In this document: piece after piece, positions 17,636-25,690 of the stretch
How positions within the stretch are numbered: the stretch's first letter is position 1
Layout of the letters: every line of letters starts with the position of its first letter
DNA from: Paracoccus shandongensis
GTDB taxonomy: Bacteria > Pseudomonadota > Alphaproteobacteria > Rhodobacterales > Rhodobacteraceae
NCBI RefSeq assembly: GCF_017315735.1
Contig: NZ_JAFLRK010000014.1
Span: 1 to 64,000 of the forward strand
Length of the DNA stretch: 64,000 nucleotides
Reading direction: 5' to 3'
Notes under the pieces: model-generated
Told to the model about the DNA's origin: nothing
The model's database searches: none
What the model saw: the letters and a program-made list of their open reading frames with translations, nothing else
Position numbers and translations under genes: made by a program

Positions 17636-17880
17636 CAGCTCTCGCCCCACTGCTCGTCGAAGAACGGCTTCAGATCCCCGCCGGTGCTGACGAAGCCCGC
17701 CTCGGTCGCGCGGTGCTGAAGCTTCGCTAACCGATCCGGGAGCTTTTCCTGGTTGGCCAGCATCTTCAACTGGTCGGACAGCGCCCGGCGCACCGCCTCG
17801 GTTTTGCTGGTCAGCCCTGTGACCGCAAGATACTGTTCAACCAGCGTATCGACCGCAGGATCCTTGATGTAAAGGGTCAT
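17635..17880 (-). CDS. vapB: VapB-type antitoxin
   Basis: An 81-residue protein starts at ATG 17880 (MTLYIKDPAVDTLVEQYLAV) with AAAGGATATACC upstream. The N-terminal ribbon-helix-helix-like part carries LTSKTEAVRRALSDQLK, typical of the Rv0623/VapB group. The C-terminal segment TGGDLKPFFDEQWGES would block the VapC active site. The promoter region 17881-17940 is AT-rich and contains ATATACC/GGTATAT symmetry near 17880-17915, a likely operator for VapBC autoregulation. Confidence 0.92.
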   Translation of the reverse strand: MTLYIKDPAVDTLVEQYLAVTGLTSKTEAVRRALSDQLKMLANQEKLPDRLAKLQHRATEAGFVSTGGDLKPFFDEQWGES

Positions 17881-17989
17881 GGTATATCCTTTCAGTATTG
17901 ATAGTATATACCAATAACTATATAATGTAAGTGTCGAAGCAACTGTCAATTGCCTGCCATTATGACTAAAGTCAGCGAGGAGGCTGAAG

Positions 17990-18151
17990 ATGAATACGGT
18001 GATGGTTCCCCTTGCCATTTTCTGGATAGGCTGGCTCGTCCTCTCTGTCATAGGCAGCGTGTTCAATCGCGTGAAATGGTCTACAACCGTCATGGTCGCT
18101 GCCGGCGGCGTCCTGTTCATTGCAGAGGTGATCTGGCTGACCGGCAGATGA
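17990..18151 (+). CDS. Tiny two-helix membrane protein 1
   Basis: ATG 17990 stands behind GAGGAGGCTGAAG, a strong ribosome binding site. The 53-residue product has two hydrophobic segments: about residues 5-24 (VPLAIFWIGWLVLSVIGSVF) and 33-49. A short polar turn FNRVKWS separates them. It shares the motif S-x-I-G-x-x-F-N-R-V with the next small protein, so the two look like divergent paralogues. No family recognised; possibilities include a holin-like or type I toxin-like peptide. Confidence 0.65.
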   Translation: MNTVMVPLAIFWIGWLVLSVIGSVFNRVKWSTTVMVAAGGVLFIAEVIWLTGR

Positions 18152-18190
18152 GGTCGGCCAGACGTTCCTCGAAACCGGAGGTGGAATGAA

Positions 18191-18385
18191 ATGGCCGTCT
18201 TCACGATAGCGGCTTATGTCATCAATGCGGCCCTTGTGTTGCTCAGCCTCATCGGCCTGATCTTCAACCGTGTTTCAAAGCCTACAGGCATTGCAGGACT
18301 TTGCTGCGGCATTCTCATGATCATCATTCTGATGCAGGCTCCATCCCTGCTTCTTAACTGGATCGGGCCGTCGCCCGTCCGCTGA
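18191..18385 (+). CDS. Tiny two-helix membrane protein 2
   Basis: The 64-residue product starts at ATG 18191 with GGAGGTGG upstream. Hydrophobic segments lie at about residues 4-24 (AAYVINAALVLLSLIGLIF) and 33-52, joined by FNRVSKPTG. The shared S-L/V-I-G-x-x-F-N-R-V turn indicates relation to the protein at 17990. Thirty-nine bases separate the genes, so they are likely one transcript. Function unknown. Confidence 0.65.
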   Translation: MAVFTIAAYVINAALVLLSLIGLIFNRVSKPTGIAGLCCGILMIIILMQAPSLLLNWIGPSPVR

Positions 18386-18496
18386 CCGTGCCTGCGGCCG
18401 CACCCTTGTTCGGGCTGGCGGCTGGTGCCTGCCTGACTCGTCCCGAGCCAGCCATGCCCTTGCCGGTCCTGGTCGCCCTGCACCGCCCGTCCGCCG

Positions 18497-19063
18497 TCAG
18501 TCCGGCGCCAGATCCGACACCGGCAACGTCCGGTAGAGCGTGGCCGGATGGCAGCGCACAAGCGCCGCCGCCTGGCGCACCGACTTGCCCTTGCCGATCA
18601 GGTCCGCCGCCAGTTCTTTCTGATCTGCGGTGAGCTTGGGCTTGCGTCCAAACCGCACGCCCCGCGCCTTGGCCGCGGCGCGCCCGGCGCTCGTGCGCTG
18701 ATAGATCAACGCGCGCTCGAACTCGGCCATCCCCGCAAAGACCGTCAACACCATCCGGCCGGCCGGCGTCGTCGTGTCCGCCCACGGCTCGGCCAAGGAC
18801 CGCAGGCCCGCGCCTTTCTCGTTCAGCGTCTCGGCGATGTCGAGAAGATCGCGCGTGGACCGGGCCAGCCGGTCAAGCCGCGTCACCACTACCACGTCAT
18901 CCTCGCGCAACTGGTCCAGCATCCGCGCCAGCTCGGGCCGGTCGCGTTTCGCGCCCGACACCTTTTCCTCGAAGATCCTGCGGCAGCCCGCTGCCTCCAG
19001 GGCGGCGCGTTGCAGCCGCAAGTCCTGGTCCTCGGTCGAGACGCGCGCATATCCCATCAGCAT
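18497..19063 (-). CDS. Serine recombinase/resolvase (Tn3 resolvase type)
   Basis: The protein is 188 residues from ATG 19063. The catalytic domain opens MLMGYARVSTEDQDLRLQR with the active serine in the VST motif. It continues with VVVTRLDRLARSTRDLL and MAEFERALIYQRTSAGRAAAKARG. A C-terminal Hin-type helix-turn-helix follows (DLIGKGKSVRQAAALVRCHPATLYRTL). The gene sits beside an inverted repeat that looks like its res site (19063-19114). No Tn3 transposase is present, so it may serve plasmid multimer resolution. Confidence 0.92.
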   Translation of the reverse strand: MLMGYARVSTEDQDLRLQRAALEAAGCRRIFEEKVSGAKRDRPELARMLDQLREDDVVVVTRLDRLARSTRDLLDIAETLNEKGAGLRSLAEPWADTTTPAGRMVLTVFAGMAEFERALIYQRTSAGRAAAKARGVRFGRKPKLTADQKELAADLIGKGKSVRQAAALVRCHPATLYRTLPVSDLAPD

Positions 19064-19114
19064 GTCGCAGATATGTCTCGAAATGAAACAGATATGCAAC
19101 AGATATTTGCGACA
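19063..19114. promoter_or_regulatory. Probable resolvase recombination site (res)
   Basis: TGTCGCAGATAT at 19063-19074 is matched by the inverted ATATTTGCGACA at 19103-19114 (11 of 12 bases). Two further CAGATAT repeats lie between the arms. The site abuts the resolvase start codon, the normal location of res, where resolvase would also repress its own promoter. Confidence 0.6.
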
Positions 19115-19224
19115 GCGAAACGTCAGCAAACAGGCGCTGTTGCCAGCCGTCGCGGAACTTAGGACTTCCGCGACAAAATTGTTGGCATCCCCCTATCCCC
19201 AGTCGGTCGACGCCGCCGACTCAG

Positions 19225-19340
19225 CCTGGTTGTCCAGCCCCAGACTCAGCCTGCCCAATGCGGGCCGGGTCGGGGCCGAAGCAGGCTCGCGCGAGACCCC
19301 ACGAGTCGAGCAAGTGTTTGTGGGCAACCGGACAGGGAGT
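19225..19340 (+). repeat. Dispersed structured repeat, copy B
   Basis: The most diverged of three copies. It keeps CTGGTTGTCCAGCC, GAAGCAGGCTCGCGCGAGAC, GTCGAGCAAG and TGGGCAACCGGACAGG in the same order and orientation as copies A and C. The distal part (CCACAAGGCGG onward) is missing. It lies just downstream of the RTX gene's 3' end, with copy C just upstream of its start. Confidence 0.65.
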
Positions 19341-19565
19341 GGCAGGAACACGGCCATCACACCGCGCTTCATCATGGTGGAGAGGACATGGTCCAAATCG
19401 ACCCTGCCGGGCGGACGCAAGACTGCTCGAAGATCGAGGCCAGTCCAGAGAGCGCTGTCGGGTTCGGCCGTTGTCCGCGCTATCCGGTCGGGAGATGTCA
19501 GCCCAGAGCCCCCGGCATCCAGCCGTTCCGTTTCCCGGTCGCCGCGCCGCGGGTGGCCTTTCCGA

Positions 19566-21668
19566 TCACAGCAGCAGGTCGCCTGCGCCAAGCCCCGTCG
19601 TGCCTTGAAGGACGATCTGCATGTCGGGCCGGGCGTCGCCGTTGATGTCGACCGCGACCACGCGGCCCGTCGCGCCAGCCGTGACCCAGACGCCATGGGC
19701 CAAGGGACGCGCTCCGCCCCAGGCAAAGACCTGGTTTCCGGCAAGGCCGGGATCGGCGTCGATGGCCGACAGCGCGATCTTGTCGATGCCGCGCTCGAAA
19801 CCCACGATGCGGTCTGCGCCCGCGGCCCCGGTCCGGGCATCGGCGGCTGTTGCGAACACGAAGGTGTCGCGGTAGGCGTCGCCGGTGGCGGACAGGCTGC
19901 CCCACAACACGTCGGTCCCGGTACCGCCCGTGATCCAGTCGGCCCCGTCGCCGCCCAGGATGCGGTCGTTCCCCCCGCCCCCGTTCAATCGGTTCGCCCC
20001 GGCGTTTCCGGCAAGAACATCCTTGCCCGCGCCGCTTGTGATGTTCTCGACGCCAATCAGCCGGTCGGTGCCCTGGCCGGTGTTCTGCAGCCCTGTTGCC
20101 GCCAGCCGCACCGTCACCGCCGCCGCGCCGGAAAAGACGGCCGTATCGACACCCTGGCCGCCGTTCAGGACATCGTTTCCCGCCCCGCCCTGCAGCAGGT
20201 CGTTGCCGCTGCCGCCCGCCAGCCCGTCGTTCCCGCTGTCGCCCGTCAGCGTGTCGTTGCCAAGCCCGCCATCCAGAACATCATCGCCAACATCGCCGCG
20301 CAGGCGGTCATGGCCGCCGACGCCCCAGAGCCGGTCGTCGCCCCCGCCGCCATCGATGACATTGGCCCGCCCGTCGCCCGTCAGTCGGTCGTTCCCGCCA
20401 AGCCCTGCAAGCGTGCCGGTTGCGTCCACGGTCCTGATGTCATCGCCCGCCGTGCCGCGCCCAAAGATGCGCATGGCGACGCCTTCGTGGTCGGTGTCGA
20501 TGCTCTCGCTCATGTAGGTGACGACGAAGCCGCCGCCGTGCAGCGCCGCCACCTCGGGCGATTCCTGGTCGTCGTAACTGAAGCCGTTCGAGCTGATCTC
20601 GAATGCGGCGGTCAGGGGCGTGCCCGCAACCGTAAACAGCCGGCCGAAAACGTCGAGGCCGTCGCCGGTATCGGGACCATAGGTGGACCAGGTCACCAGG
20701 ATCTCGCCCGTGGCAAGCTGGGTCAGGCTGGCGTCTTCGAAGCTGTGCGACGGGATATGGACGGCCGGCCTCAGCAGGATGCGGTTGCCCGCCGCCGTAT
20801 AGGTCGCCAGCATCAGGAACCGGCCATCCAGCGTATCGTTGTAGCGGAAGGCATAATCCTCGGCCACGACGGCAAAGCCGCCGTTTGTCAGTGCAGCGAC
20901 ATCATAACCCGAGTTCTGTTCCGACCCTGCGCTGCCGGTGGTCTGCAGCAGATGGAAATCGCTGCGAAGGGGGCGCCCGTCCGCCCCGAACAGGCTGGCG
21001 CGGACGTCGTTTATGCCCGCGCCGCCGTTGTCGATGGTCGCCTCGGACCCCCAGATGACGATGCTGCGTCCGTCGGCCAGGGTCGCGGTGCGGGTCACGA
21101 GCTGGTCGAACTCTTTGACTTGCGTGTTCAACAGCAGATCGCCGCTGATCGCCTGTCCGTTGGCGTTGTAATGCCGAATGCGCACGTTGTCGAAGGTCGG
21201 GCTGCCCGACGCGTCGATCCCCCAGCTTAGGGAAAAGCCGCCGTCGCCGCGGGCCACGACTTCGGGGGAAACCACGCGAAAAGACGGCATCACATCGGCC
21301 GCGATGACGACTGAACGGGCCGAACCGTCCGCGTTGAACACTTGCGCCCGTGTGCGCAAACCGTTGCTGAAGATGTCGTCCTCGTCGGTAAAGCTCCAGG
21401 TGACGACGTAGCCGCCGTCTTTCAGAACCGCGATGCTGGCATCGGCCGACCGGGTGTCGTCGTATGCGCTGATAACCGTTTCCGGCCCGCGAAGCCGTCC
21501 ATCGGCATAGTACCGCTGGGCCGCGACATAGGTGAAGTTCAGGTCGGTATCATCATAGTTGTTGTAGTACCCCTCGTAGACGATGATCCAGCCGCCGTCC
21601 GGCAGGGCCGCGACATGCGGGTTTCTTTGCCAGTTTTCCTGATAATCGTTGACCCGATACTCGACCAT
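19566..21668 (-). CDS. Secreted RTX (haemolysin-type calcium-binding repeat) protein
   Basis: The protein is 700 residues from ATG 21668. Residues 1-390 consist of repeated beta modules of the kind AALPDGGWIIVYEG, VLKDGGYVVTWSF, ALTNGGFAVVAEDY and ALHGGGFVVTYMSES (a repeating G-G-x-V-V-T-W pattern at roughly 50-70-residue spacing). Residues 400-590 are calcium-binding nonapeptide repeats: GGNDRLTGDG, GGDDRLWGVGG, VGDDVLDGGLGNDTLTGD, SGNDLLQGGAGNDVLNGG. The C-terminus is a peptidase-M10-like secretion segment (YRDTFVFATAADA, DRIVGFERGIDKIALSAID). No signal peptide, as expected for type I secretion; no type I secretion genes are nearby. Flanked by direct repeats B and C. Confidence 0.9.
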   Translation of the reverse strand: MVEYRVNDYQENWQRNPHVAALPDGGWIIVYEGYYNNYDDTDLNFTYVAAQRYYADGRLRGPETVISAYDDTRSADASIAVLKDGGYVVTWSFTDEDDIFSNGLRTRAQVFNADGSARSVVIAADVMPSFRVVSPEVVARGDGGFSLSWGIDASGSPTFDNVRIRHYNANGQAISGDLLLNTQVKEFDQLVTRTATLADGRSIVIWGSEATIDNGGAGINDVRASLFGADGRPLRSDFHLLQTTGSAGSEQNSGYDVAALTNGGFAVVAEDYAFRYNDTLDGRFLMLATYTAAGNRILLRPAVHIPSHSFEDASLTQLATGEILVTWSTYGPDTGDGLDVFGRLFTVAGTPLTAAFEISSNGFSYDDQESPEVAALHGGGFVVTYMSESIDTDHEGVAMRIFGRGTAGDDIRTVDATGTLAGLGGNDRLTGDGRANVIDGGGGDDRLWGVGGHDRLRGDVGDDVLDGGLGNDTLTGDSGNDGLAGGSGNDLLQGGAGNDVLNGGQGVDTAVFSGAAAVTVRLAATGLQNTGQGTDRLIGVENITSGAGKDVLAGNAGANRLNGGGGNDRILGGDGADWITGGTGTDVLWGSLSATGDAYRDTFVFATAADARTGAAGADRIVGFERGIDKIALSAIDADPGLAGNQVFAWGGARPLAHGVWVTAGATGRVVAVDINGDARPDMQIVLQGTTGLGAGDLLL

Positions 21669-21784
21669 CCTGCACGACCCCCGCCCCGATCCCGTCAAAG
21701 GTTAACACAGCCGACGGGGCAAGGCTATCGGTAAGGTCCATCTCGTACCGGACTGTTCAGGCAGCGGATACCGCCCGAGCCCGT

Positions 21785-21960
21785 CAGCCCGGTTGTCCAG
21801 CCCCCGCCCTGGCGGGGGCCGGAGCAGGCCCGCGCGAGACGCCCAGGGGTCGAGCAAGGGCCTGTGGTCAACCGGGCGGGCAGGTGCGGGACGCGGCAAG
21901 ACCTTTCCACAAGGCGGGTCGTTTCCCTTCGCTTCGTGAGGGACGCGTCCAGCTCGCCGC
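21785..21960 (+). repeat. Dispersed structured repeat, copy C
   Basis: The best-conserved partner of copy A. It has GCCCGGTTGTCCAGCC at 21787-21802, GGAGCAGGC, GCGCGAGAC, GGTCGAGCAAGG, CCTGTGGTCAACCGGGCGGG near 21861-21880, AGACCTTTCCACAAGGCGGG and CCCTTCGCTT. The inverted arms GCCCGGTTG/CAACCGGGC are preserved. The loop contains a further hairpin, CCCCCGCC/GGCGGGGG, not present in copy A. Confidence 0.75.
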
Positions 21961-22030
21961 TGGCAAAGTCTGCCACCTGCAGCGGACAGAGGAGAATGTC
22001 CTTGCAGGGGAGTGTGCGGACATCCCGGCC

Positions 22031-23305
22031 TTAAGCGGGGCGGGGCTGCAGGATGACCCGATAGCGGTAGGGGCCAATCTCCTCGACCAAAACCAGGTCC
22101 CCCGCGCGCGCACCGTTCCGCTCGAAAAAGGAACGGACCCATCCGCGTTTCCGAAAGAACCGCTTCTTGCCGTCGAGATCCGTCATCACGGCTGCCCCAC
22201 CACCCCAGTTGATGGCGATCTCGCGCCGGGCAACGGACGCGCGATTGGAACCGCCGATGGCATCTTCGGGGAACCTCTCGAAGAAGTTTCTCAGGTAGAT
22301 GTGGCTGTGCTCGATATTTGCTGACGTGATCTCGGTCACCCCGATGGTCCGGGACGGGCTGGGGCACACAAGGGGCATAGGCAAATTTTTCTGTGCGACA
22401 GGTGCCAGGATGACCGGCAAAGGGTCATCGTCATCGATCAGGTCGAGATCCTCTCCATGATCGATTGATGGATGGCGTGACCGTGGAGCTTCCTGTTCCA
22501 CCGGGGACCGCCAGCCTTCGGCCCGCAGGACGACCTCGGCAGCGGCGCGGGCGTCCTCGCCAGCATCGTGGTGCTGGAAAACGAGACCGAGATGCCGCTT
22601 GAGGCTGGCAAGGCCATGACCGCCCTTGCCGCGCAACTCGGGCCAGGCCCGACGCGCGACATAGACGCTGTCGCGCCACTCCCATTCGGGCACCGGCAGA
22701 TCGGCATTGCCGCATGCGGCCGCGACGGCGCTGCGATCAAAGCCGGAATGCTGGTAAACAGTCTGTCCGCGAAGCGCGTCACGCAACAGGGGCAGAACCT
22801 CTGCAAAAGTCGGCGCGCCTCGCACCGTCCTGGCGCTGATCCCGTGGAGGGAGGTGAACACCCACCGGTCGACCTGCGGGTCGACATAGGTCATCCAGGT
22901 CTCGACCGAATTGTCCGGGCGCACGCAGGCCACGCCAATCTGGCAGATGCTGCCGCGATCATGGGTCGCCGTCTCGACATCAAGGGCGACGAAGCGAAAC
23001 GGACCCTTCGGAAAGGGCTTCAGATGACACTGCCGTGCGGGCGCAGCCTCCTGCTGCATCGGCACGCCAACCAAGACGCTCGATCCTCCATGGAACCGGG
23101 TACGCTGCCGCTCGATGGCCGCCAGCTCGTGCGTCCCCCACCTCAGACGGCGCAGCGTGGCATCGACCAGATCGGTCGGCTCCTCATAGACATCCATCCT
23201 GCGCCGGTTCCAGGCGGTGGCATGATCCGGCGCGAGCGCGATCACCTCGGCTTCCAGTTCAGGGACCTTCTCGACCAAATCCCGGAAGACCAGGAGATCG
23301 GCAGC
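22031..23305 (-). CDS. DEDDh exonuclease with a C-terminal B3-like domain, 5' end truncated by IS
   Basis: The native part spans about 424 residues; the frame continues upstream only through antisense IS5-family DNA. Motif I of a DnaQ-type exonuclease is FVALDVETATHDRGSICQIGVA, motif II is TVYQHSGFDRSAV, and motif III is HDAGEDARAAAEVVL. The C-terminal 100 residues form another domain: HIYLRNFFERFPEDAIGG, EIAINWGGGAAVMTDLDGKK, RFFRKRGWVRSFFERNG, ARAGDLVLVEE. This has the strand-and-GW-x-x-F pattern of B3-type DNA-binding pseudobarrels, an inference from pattern only. The first internal ATG is at 23197 (MDVYEEPTDLVDA), but coding sequence clearly extends to about 23305, so the original start is lost. 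The protein could still be made from 23197. Confidence 0.75.
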   Translation of the reverse strand, partial: AADLLVFRDLVEKVPELEAEVIALAPDHATAWNRRRMDVYEEPTDLVDATLRRLRWGTHELAAIERQRTRFHGGSSVLVGVPMQQEAAPARQCHLKPFPKGPFRFVALDVETATHDRGSICQIGVACVRPDNSVETWMTYVDPQVDRWVFTSLHGISARTVRGAPTFAEVLPLLRDALRGQTVYQHSGFDRSAVAAACGNADLPVPEWEWRDSVYVARRAWPELRGKGGHGLASLKRHLGLVFQHHDAGEDARAAAEVVLRAEGWRSPVEQEAPRSRHPSIDHGEDLDLIDDDDPLPVILAPVAQKNLPMPLVCPSPSRTIGVTEITSANIEHSHIYLRNFFERFPEDAIGGSNRASVARREIAINWGGGAAVMTDLDGKKRFFRKRGWVRSFFERNGARAGDLVLVEEIGPYRYRVILQPRPA

Positions 23306-23719
23306 GTTACGGCTGATGGCGCCTACGACACCCGCAAATGCCACGATGCAATCGCAGACCGCGGCGCCCACGCTGTCATCCCGCCCCGCAAGAACGCCAA
23401 ACCGTGGAAGACCGTCACCGCCGGCGCGGTCGCACGAAACGAAGCCCTGCGCGCCTCCAAATACCTCGGCCGTGCCCTCTGGCGACGATGGAGTGGATAC
23501 CATCGCCGGAGCCGCGTCGAGACAAAGATGCATTGTGTGAAACTGCTGGGGCAGCGCCTCATGGCACGGGACTTCGACCGACAGGTCGCGGAACTCCAGG
23601 TCCGTATCGCCGTTCTGAACGGCTACACCGCGCTCGGAATCCCTGTCACAGAGGCCGTGGGATAGGTCTGTCCGGGGAAAGGGAAACCCCGGCCATCAGC
23701 AGATTTGTGCAACAGAGCC
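23300..23719 (+). mobile_element. Remnant of an IS5-family element (transposase C-terminus and right end)
   Basis: The plus strand encodes the last 120 or so residues of an IS5-type transposase: VTADGAYDTRKCHDAIADRG, AHAVIPPRKNAKPWK, YHRRSRVETKMHCVKLLGQR. The stop is at about 23663. The terminal sequence CAGATTTGTGCAACAGAGCC (23700-23719) is a typical inverted terminus of this group. The 5' half of the element is absent; it joins directly to the exonuclease gene at about 23300, consistent with a one-ended deletion. Confidence 0.8.
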
Positions 23720-23731
23720 GACGCGGCCTAA

Positions 23732-25000
23732 TCAAGCGGCGCGATTTTCGGCGACGCTCGCGGCGACACCGTCGGTGAATGTGACGCCTTCGATGACCAA
23801 AGGCAACTGGTTCGCCCCCTTCAGGCGGCGCCACGTTTTGGCGGCAGCCTGAACGAGCTTGAACACCATCAGCTTCGCCGTCTTCTGCGAGAGCGCACCC
23901 TTGGTTCGCACGGTCCGGTGCCGAACGGTAGCGAAGACACTTTCAATCGGGTTTCCCGTGCGCAGGTGATCCCAGTGATCGGCCGGGAAGTCGTAAAAGG
24001 CGAGCAACGCTTCGCGGTCCTTGGTCAGGCAGGTCACTGCCTTCTCGTACTTGGCGCCGTATTTCTCGGCAAAGGTGTTCAACGCAGTTGCCGCTGCGGC
24101 GCGGGTTTCGGCCTGCCAGATCTCGCGCAGGTCGGCCTTCACCGCCGGCTGCATGGATTTCGGGAACTTGTTGAGCACGTTGGCGGTCTTGTGAACCCAG
24201 CATCTTTGATGGCGCGTGCTCGGAAAGACCTCGTCAAGCGCCTTCCAGAACCCCATGGCCCCATCGCCGACGGCAATCTCGGGCGGAACCCCGAGGCCGC
24301 GTGCCTTGATGTCGACCAGGAGCTCGCGCCAGCTTTGTGCGCTCTCGCGCACGCCGACCTGGAAGCCGACGAGCTCCTTTTTCCCTTCGGGCGTTGCCCC
24401 CAGAATAACCAGCATGCATTCGGCCTGCGGCTCCATCCGAGCCTGCAGGTAGACACCGTCTGCCCAGATGTAGACATACCGCCGGGCCGAGAGATTGCGG
24501 CGCTGCCAGCGGTCGTAATCCTGCTGCCACTCCCCGGTCAGGCGCGAGATCACATCCGGCGACAGGTTGGGCGCGTCTTTCCCCAAGATCGCGGCCAGCA
24601 CCTCCTGGAAATCTCCCATCGAGATGCCACGCAGGTAGAGGACCGGCAGGAGAGCATCGAGGCTGCGCGAACGCCGCGCCCATTTCGGCAGGATCGCAGA
24701 GGTGAAGCGGATCTTCTTCTCGGCCGGCTGATCGGTGGCGCGGTCGCGCACCTTCGGGCGCTGTACGTCGAGCGCACCGATTCCGGTCAGGATGCTGCGC
24801 TCCGGCCCGTAACCGTGCCGGACAACCCGCTGGCGGCCGTCTGGCAGGATCTCTTCGGCATGTTGCGCGACGAAGGCGTCGGCCTCGGCCCGTAGCGCGG
24901 CAGCCAGCATCCGGCGTGCCCCATCGCGAGCGATCTCGGTCAGCGGGTCCTCAACAGATTCCGGCTGACGAAGGGGGATGATGTCTGTAGTCTTCTCCAT
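23732..25000 (-). CDS. IS256-family (mutator type) transposase
   Basis: The protein is 422 residues, full length for the family. The signatures are visible: ILPDGRQRVVRHGYGPERSI, VYIWADGVYLQARME with the first catalytic Asp, ELVGFQVGVRESAQSWRELL, IAVGDGAMGFWKAL with the second Asp, TRHQRCWVHKTANVLNKFPK, and TGNPIESVFATVRHRT with the Glu. The stop codon lies only 13 bases from the IS5 remnant end, so the element's 3' terminus appears missing and the copy may be immobile. Upstream, 25001-25080 is probably the left end; I could not match inverted repeats. Confidence 0.9.
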   Translation of the reverse strand: MEKTTDIIPLRQPESVEDPLTEIARDGARRMLAAALRAEADAFVAQHAEEILPDGRQRVVRHGYGPERSILTGIGALDVQRPKVRDRATDQPAEKKIRFTSAILPKWARRSRSLDALLPVLYLRGISMGDFQEVLAAILGKDAPNLSPDVISRLTGEWQQDYDRWQRRNLSARRYVYIWADGVYLQARMEPQAECMLVILGATPEGKKELVGFQVGVRESAQSWRELLVDIKARGLGVPPEIAVGDGAMGFWKALDEVFPSTRHQRCWVHKTANVLNKFPKSMQPAVKADLREIWQAETRAAAATALNTFAEKYGAKYEKAVTCLTKDREALLAFYDFPADHWDHLRTGNPIESVFATVRHRTVRTKGALSQKTAKLMVFKLVQAAAKTWRRLKGANQLPLVIEGVTFTDGVAASVAENRAA

Positions 25001-25139
25001 GGCTTATCGTTCCTTTTGGAAGTTCTGGCAGGCTTCAGCACCCGCCACGATACGCCGCCCTCTCAAACCCCGTCACCCATTTCCCCGCATAGCTCAGATC
25101 GCGGGATGGCTGGCTGAACGTCAGTAAGGGCGTGTTTCA

Positions 25140-25345
25140 AAACCATTTGCTTAGGGCTCGAAAGCAGATGATGGCGCATGCCAGAGTAGTAAGGCGATGT
25201 GGATGTCGGCCGCCGGTCGTATCTCACGGTGAGGCGGCGGAAGCGGGATAGCCAAGCGAACGTGCGCTCGACAACCCAGCAGTGCTTTGCAAGATGGCTG
25301 CTGCTTTTGATGCCCTTTCGAGCGATCCTTGTGCTTGATGCTGCC
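25140..25345 (-). pseudogene. Remnant of an IS427-group (IS5 family) transposase
   Basis: On the minus strand RIARKGIKSSSHLAKHCWVV, ERTFAWLSRFRRLTVRYDRR is the conserved C-terminal catalytic segment of IS427-type transposases. It then changes frame, reading TSTSPYYS instead of the expected continuation, so the gene is frameshifted as well as lacking its N-terminus. The element end is probably near 25130. Confidence 0.75.
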
Positions 25346-25690
25346 CCCGGAAATCTAACCCGGTTACCCCTTACCCCCTGCCCTCCTCGAATCAACGATG
25401 CACGTTCGTGTGTCTTCATGACCGCCATTGATGGTTTTAGTGCGGTTTACCGCGACAGCTTCTGAAGCAGCACTGCTAGGTGGGAAAGAGGTCCCGATTT
25501 GGAGCAGGCAAGGTGCGGAAGAGCCAAAAGCTAGGGGGTTGGTAGACAGCAGCAGCGCAAGGATACGCTACATCTTTTACCTAACCCGACGAGGAAAAGA
25601 CCTCTATTAAGCGCTCATCAAACGGCCGTTTCCCCGCATCCCACGAATGTGTATGACAGAGCGCGCCCATGGCAAAAGGAGAGCCCGTCC
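25346..25690. other. Spacer before recombinase, no recognised content
   Basis: About 345 bases of lower GC than the surroundings. I found no convincing gene. AACGGCCGTT at 25620-25629 is a 10-bp palindrome within 75 bases of the recombinase start and might be part of its recombination site. A ribosome binding site (AAAGGAGAG) precedes the next gene. Confidence 0.4.

Noticed and set aside
18774..21230. 818-residue plus-strand frame across resolvase and RTX genes
   Set aside because: It crosses two real minus-strand genes and a non-coding repeat; its content mirrors RTX codons.
22568..23665. 365-residue plus-strand frame across the exonuclease gene
   Set aside because: Only the final ~120 residues (from about 23300) are IS5 transposase. 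The rest is antisense to the exonuclease.
25428..25610. 60-residue plus-strand frame before the second recombinase
   Set aside because: No homology signal or good start site; probably chance in lower-GC DNA.
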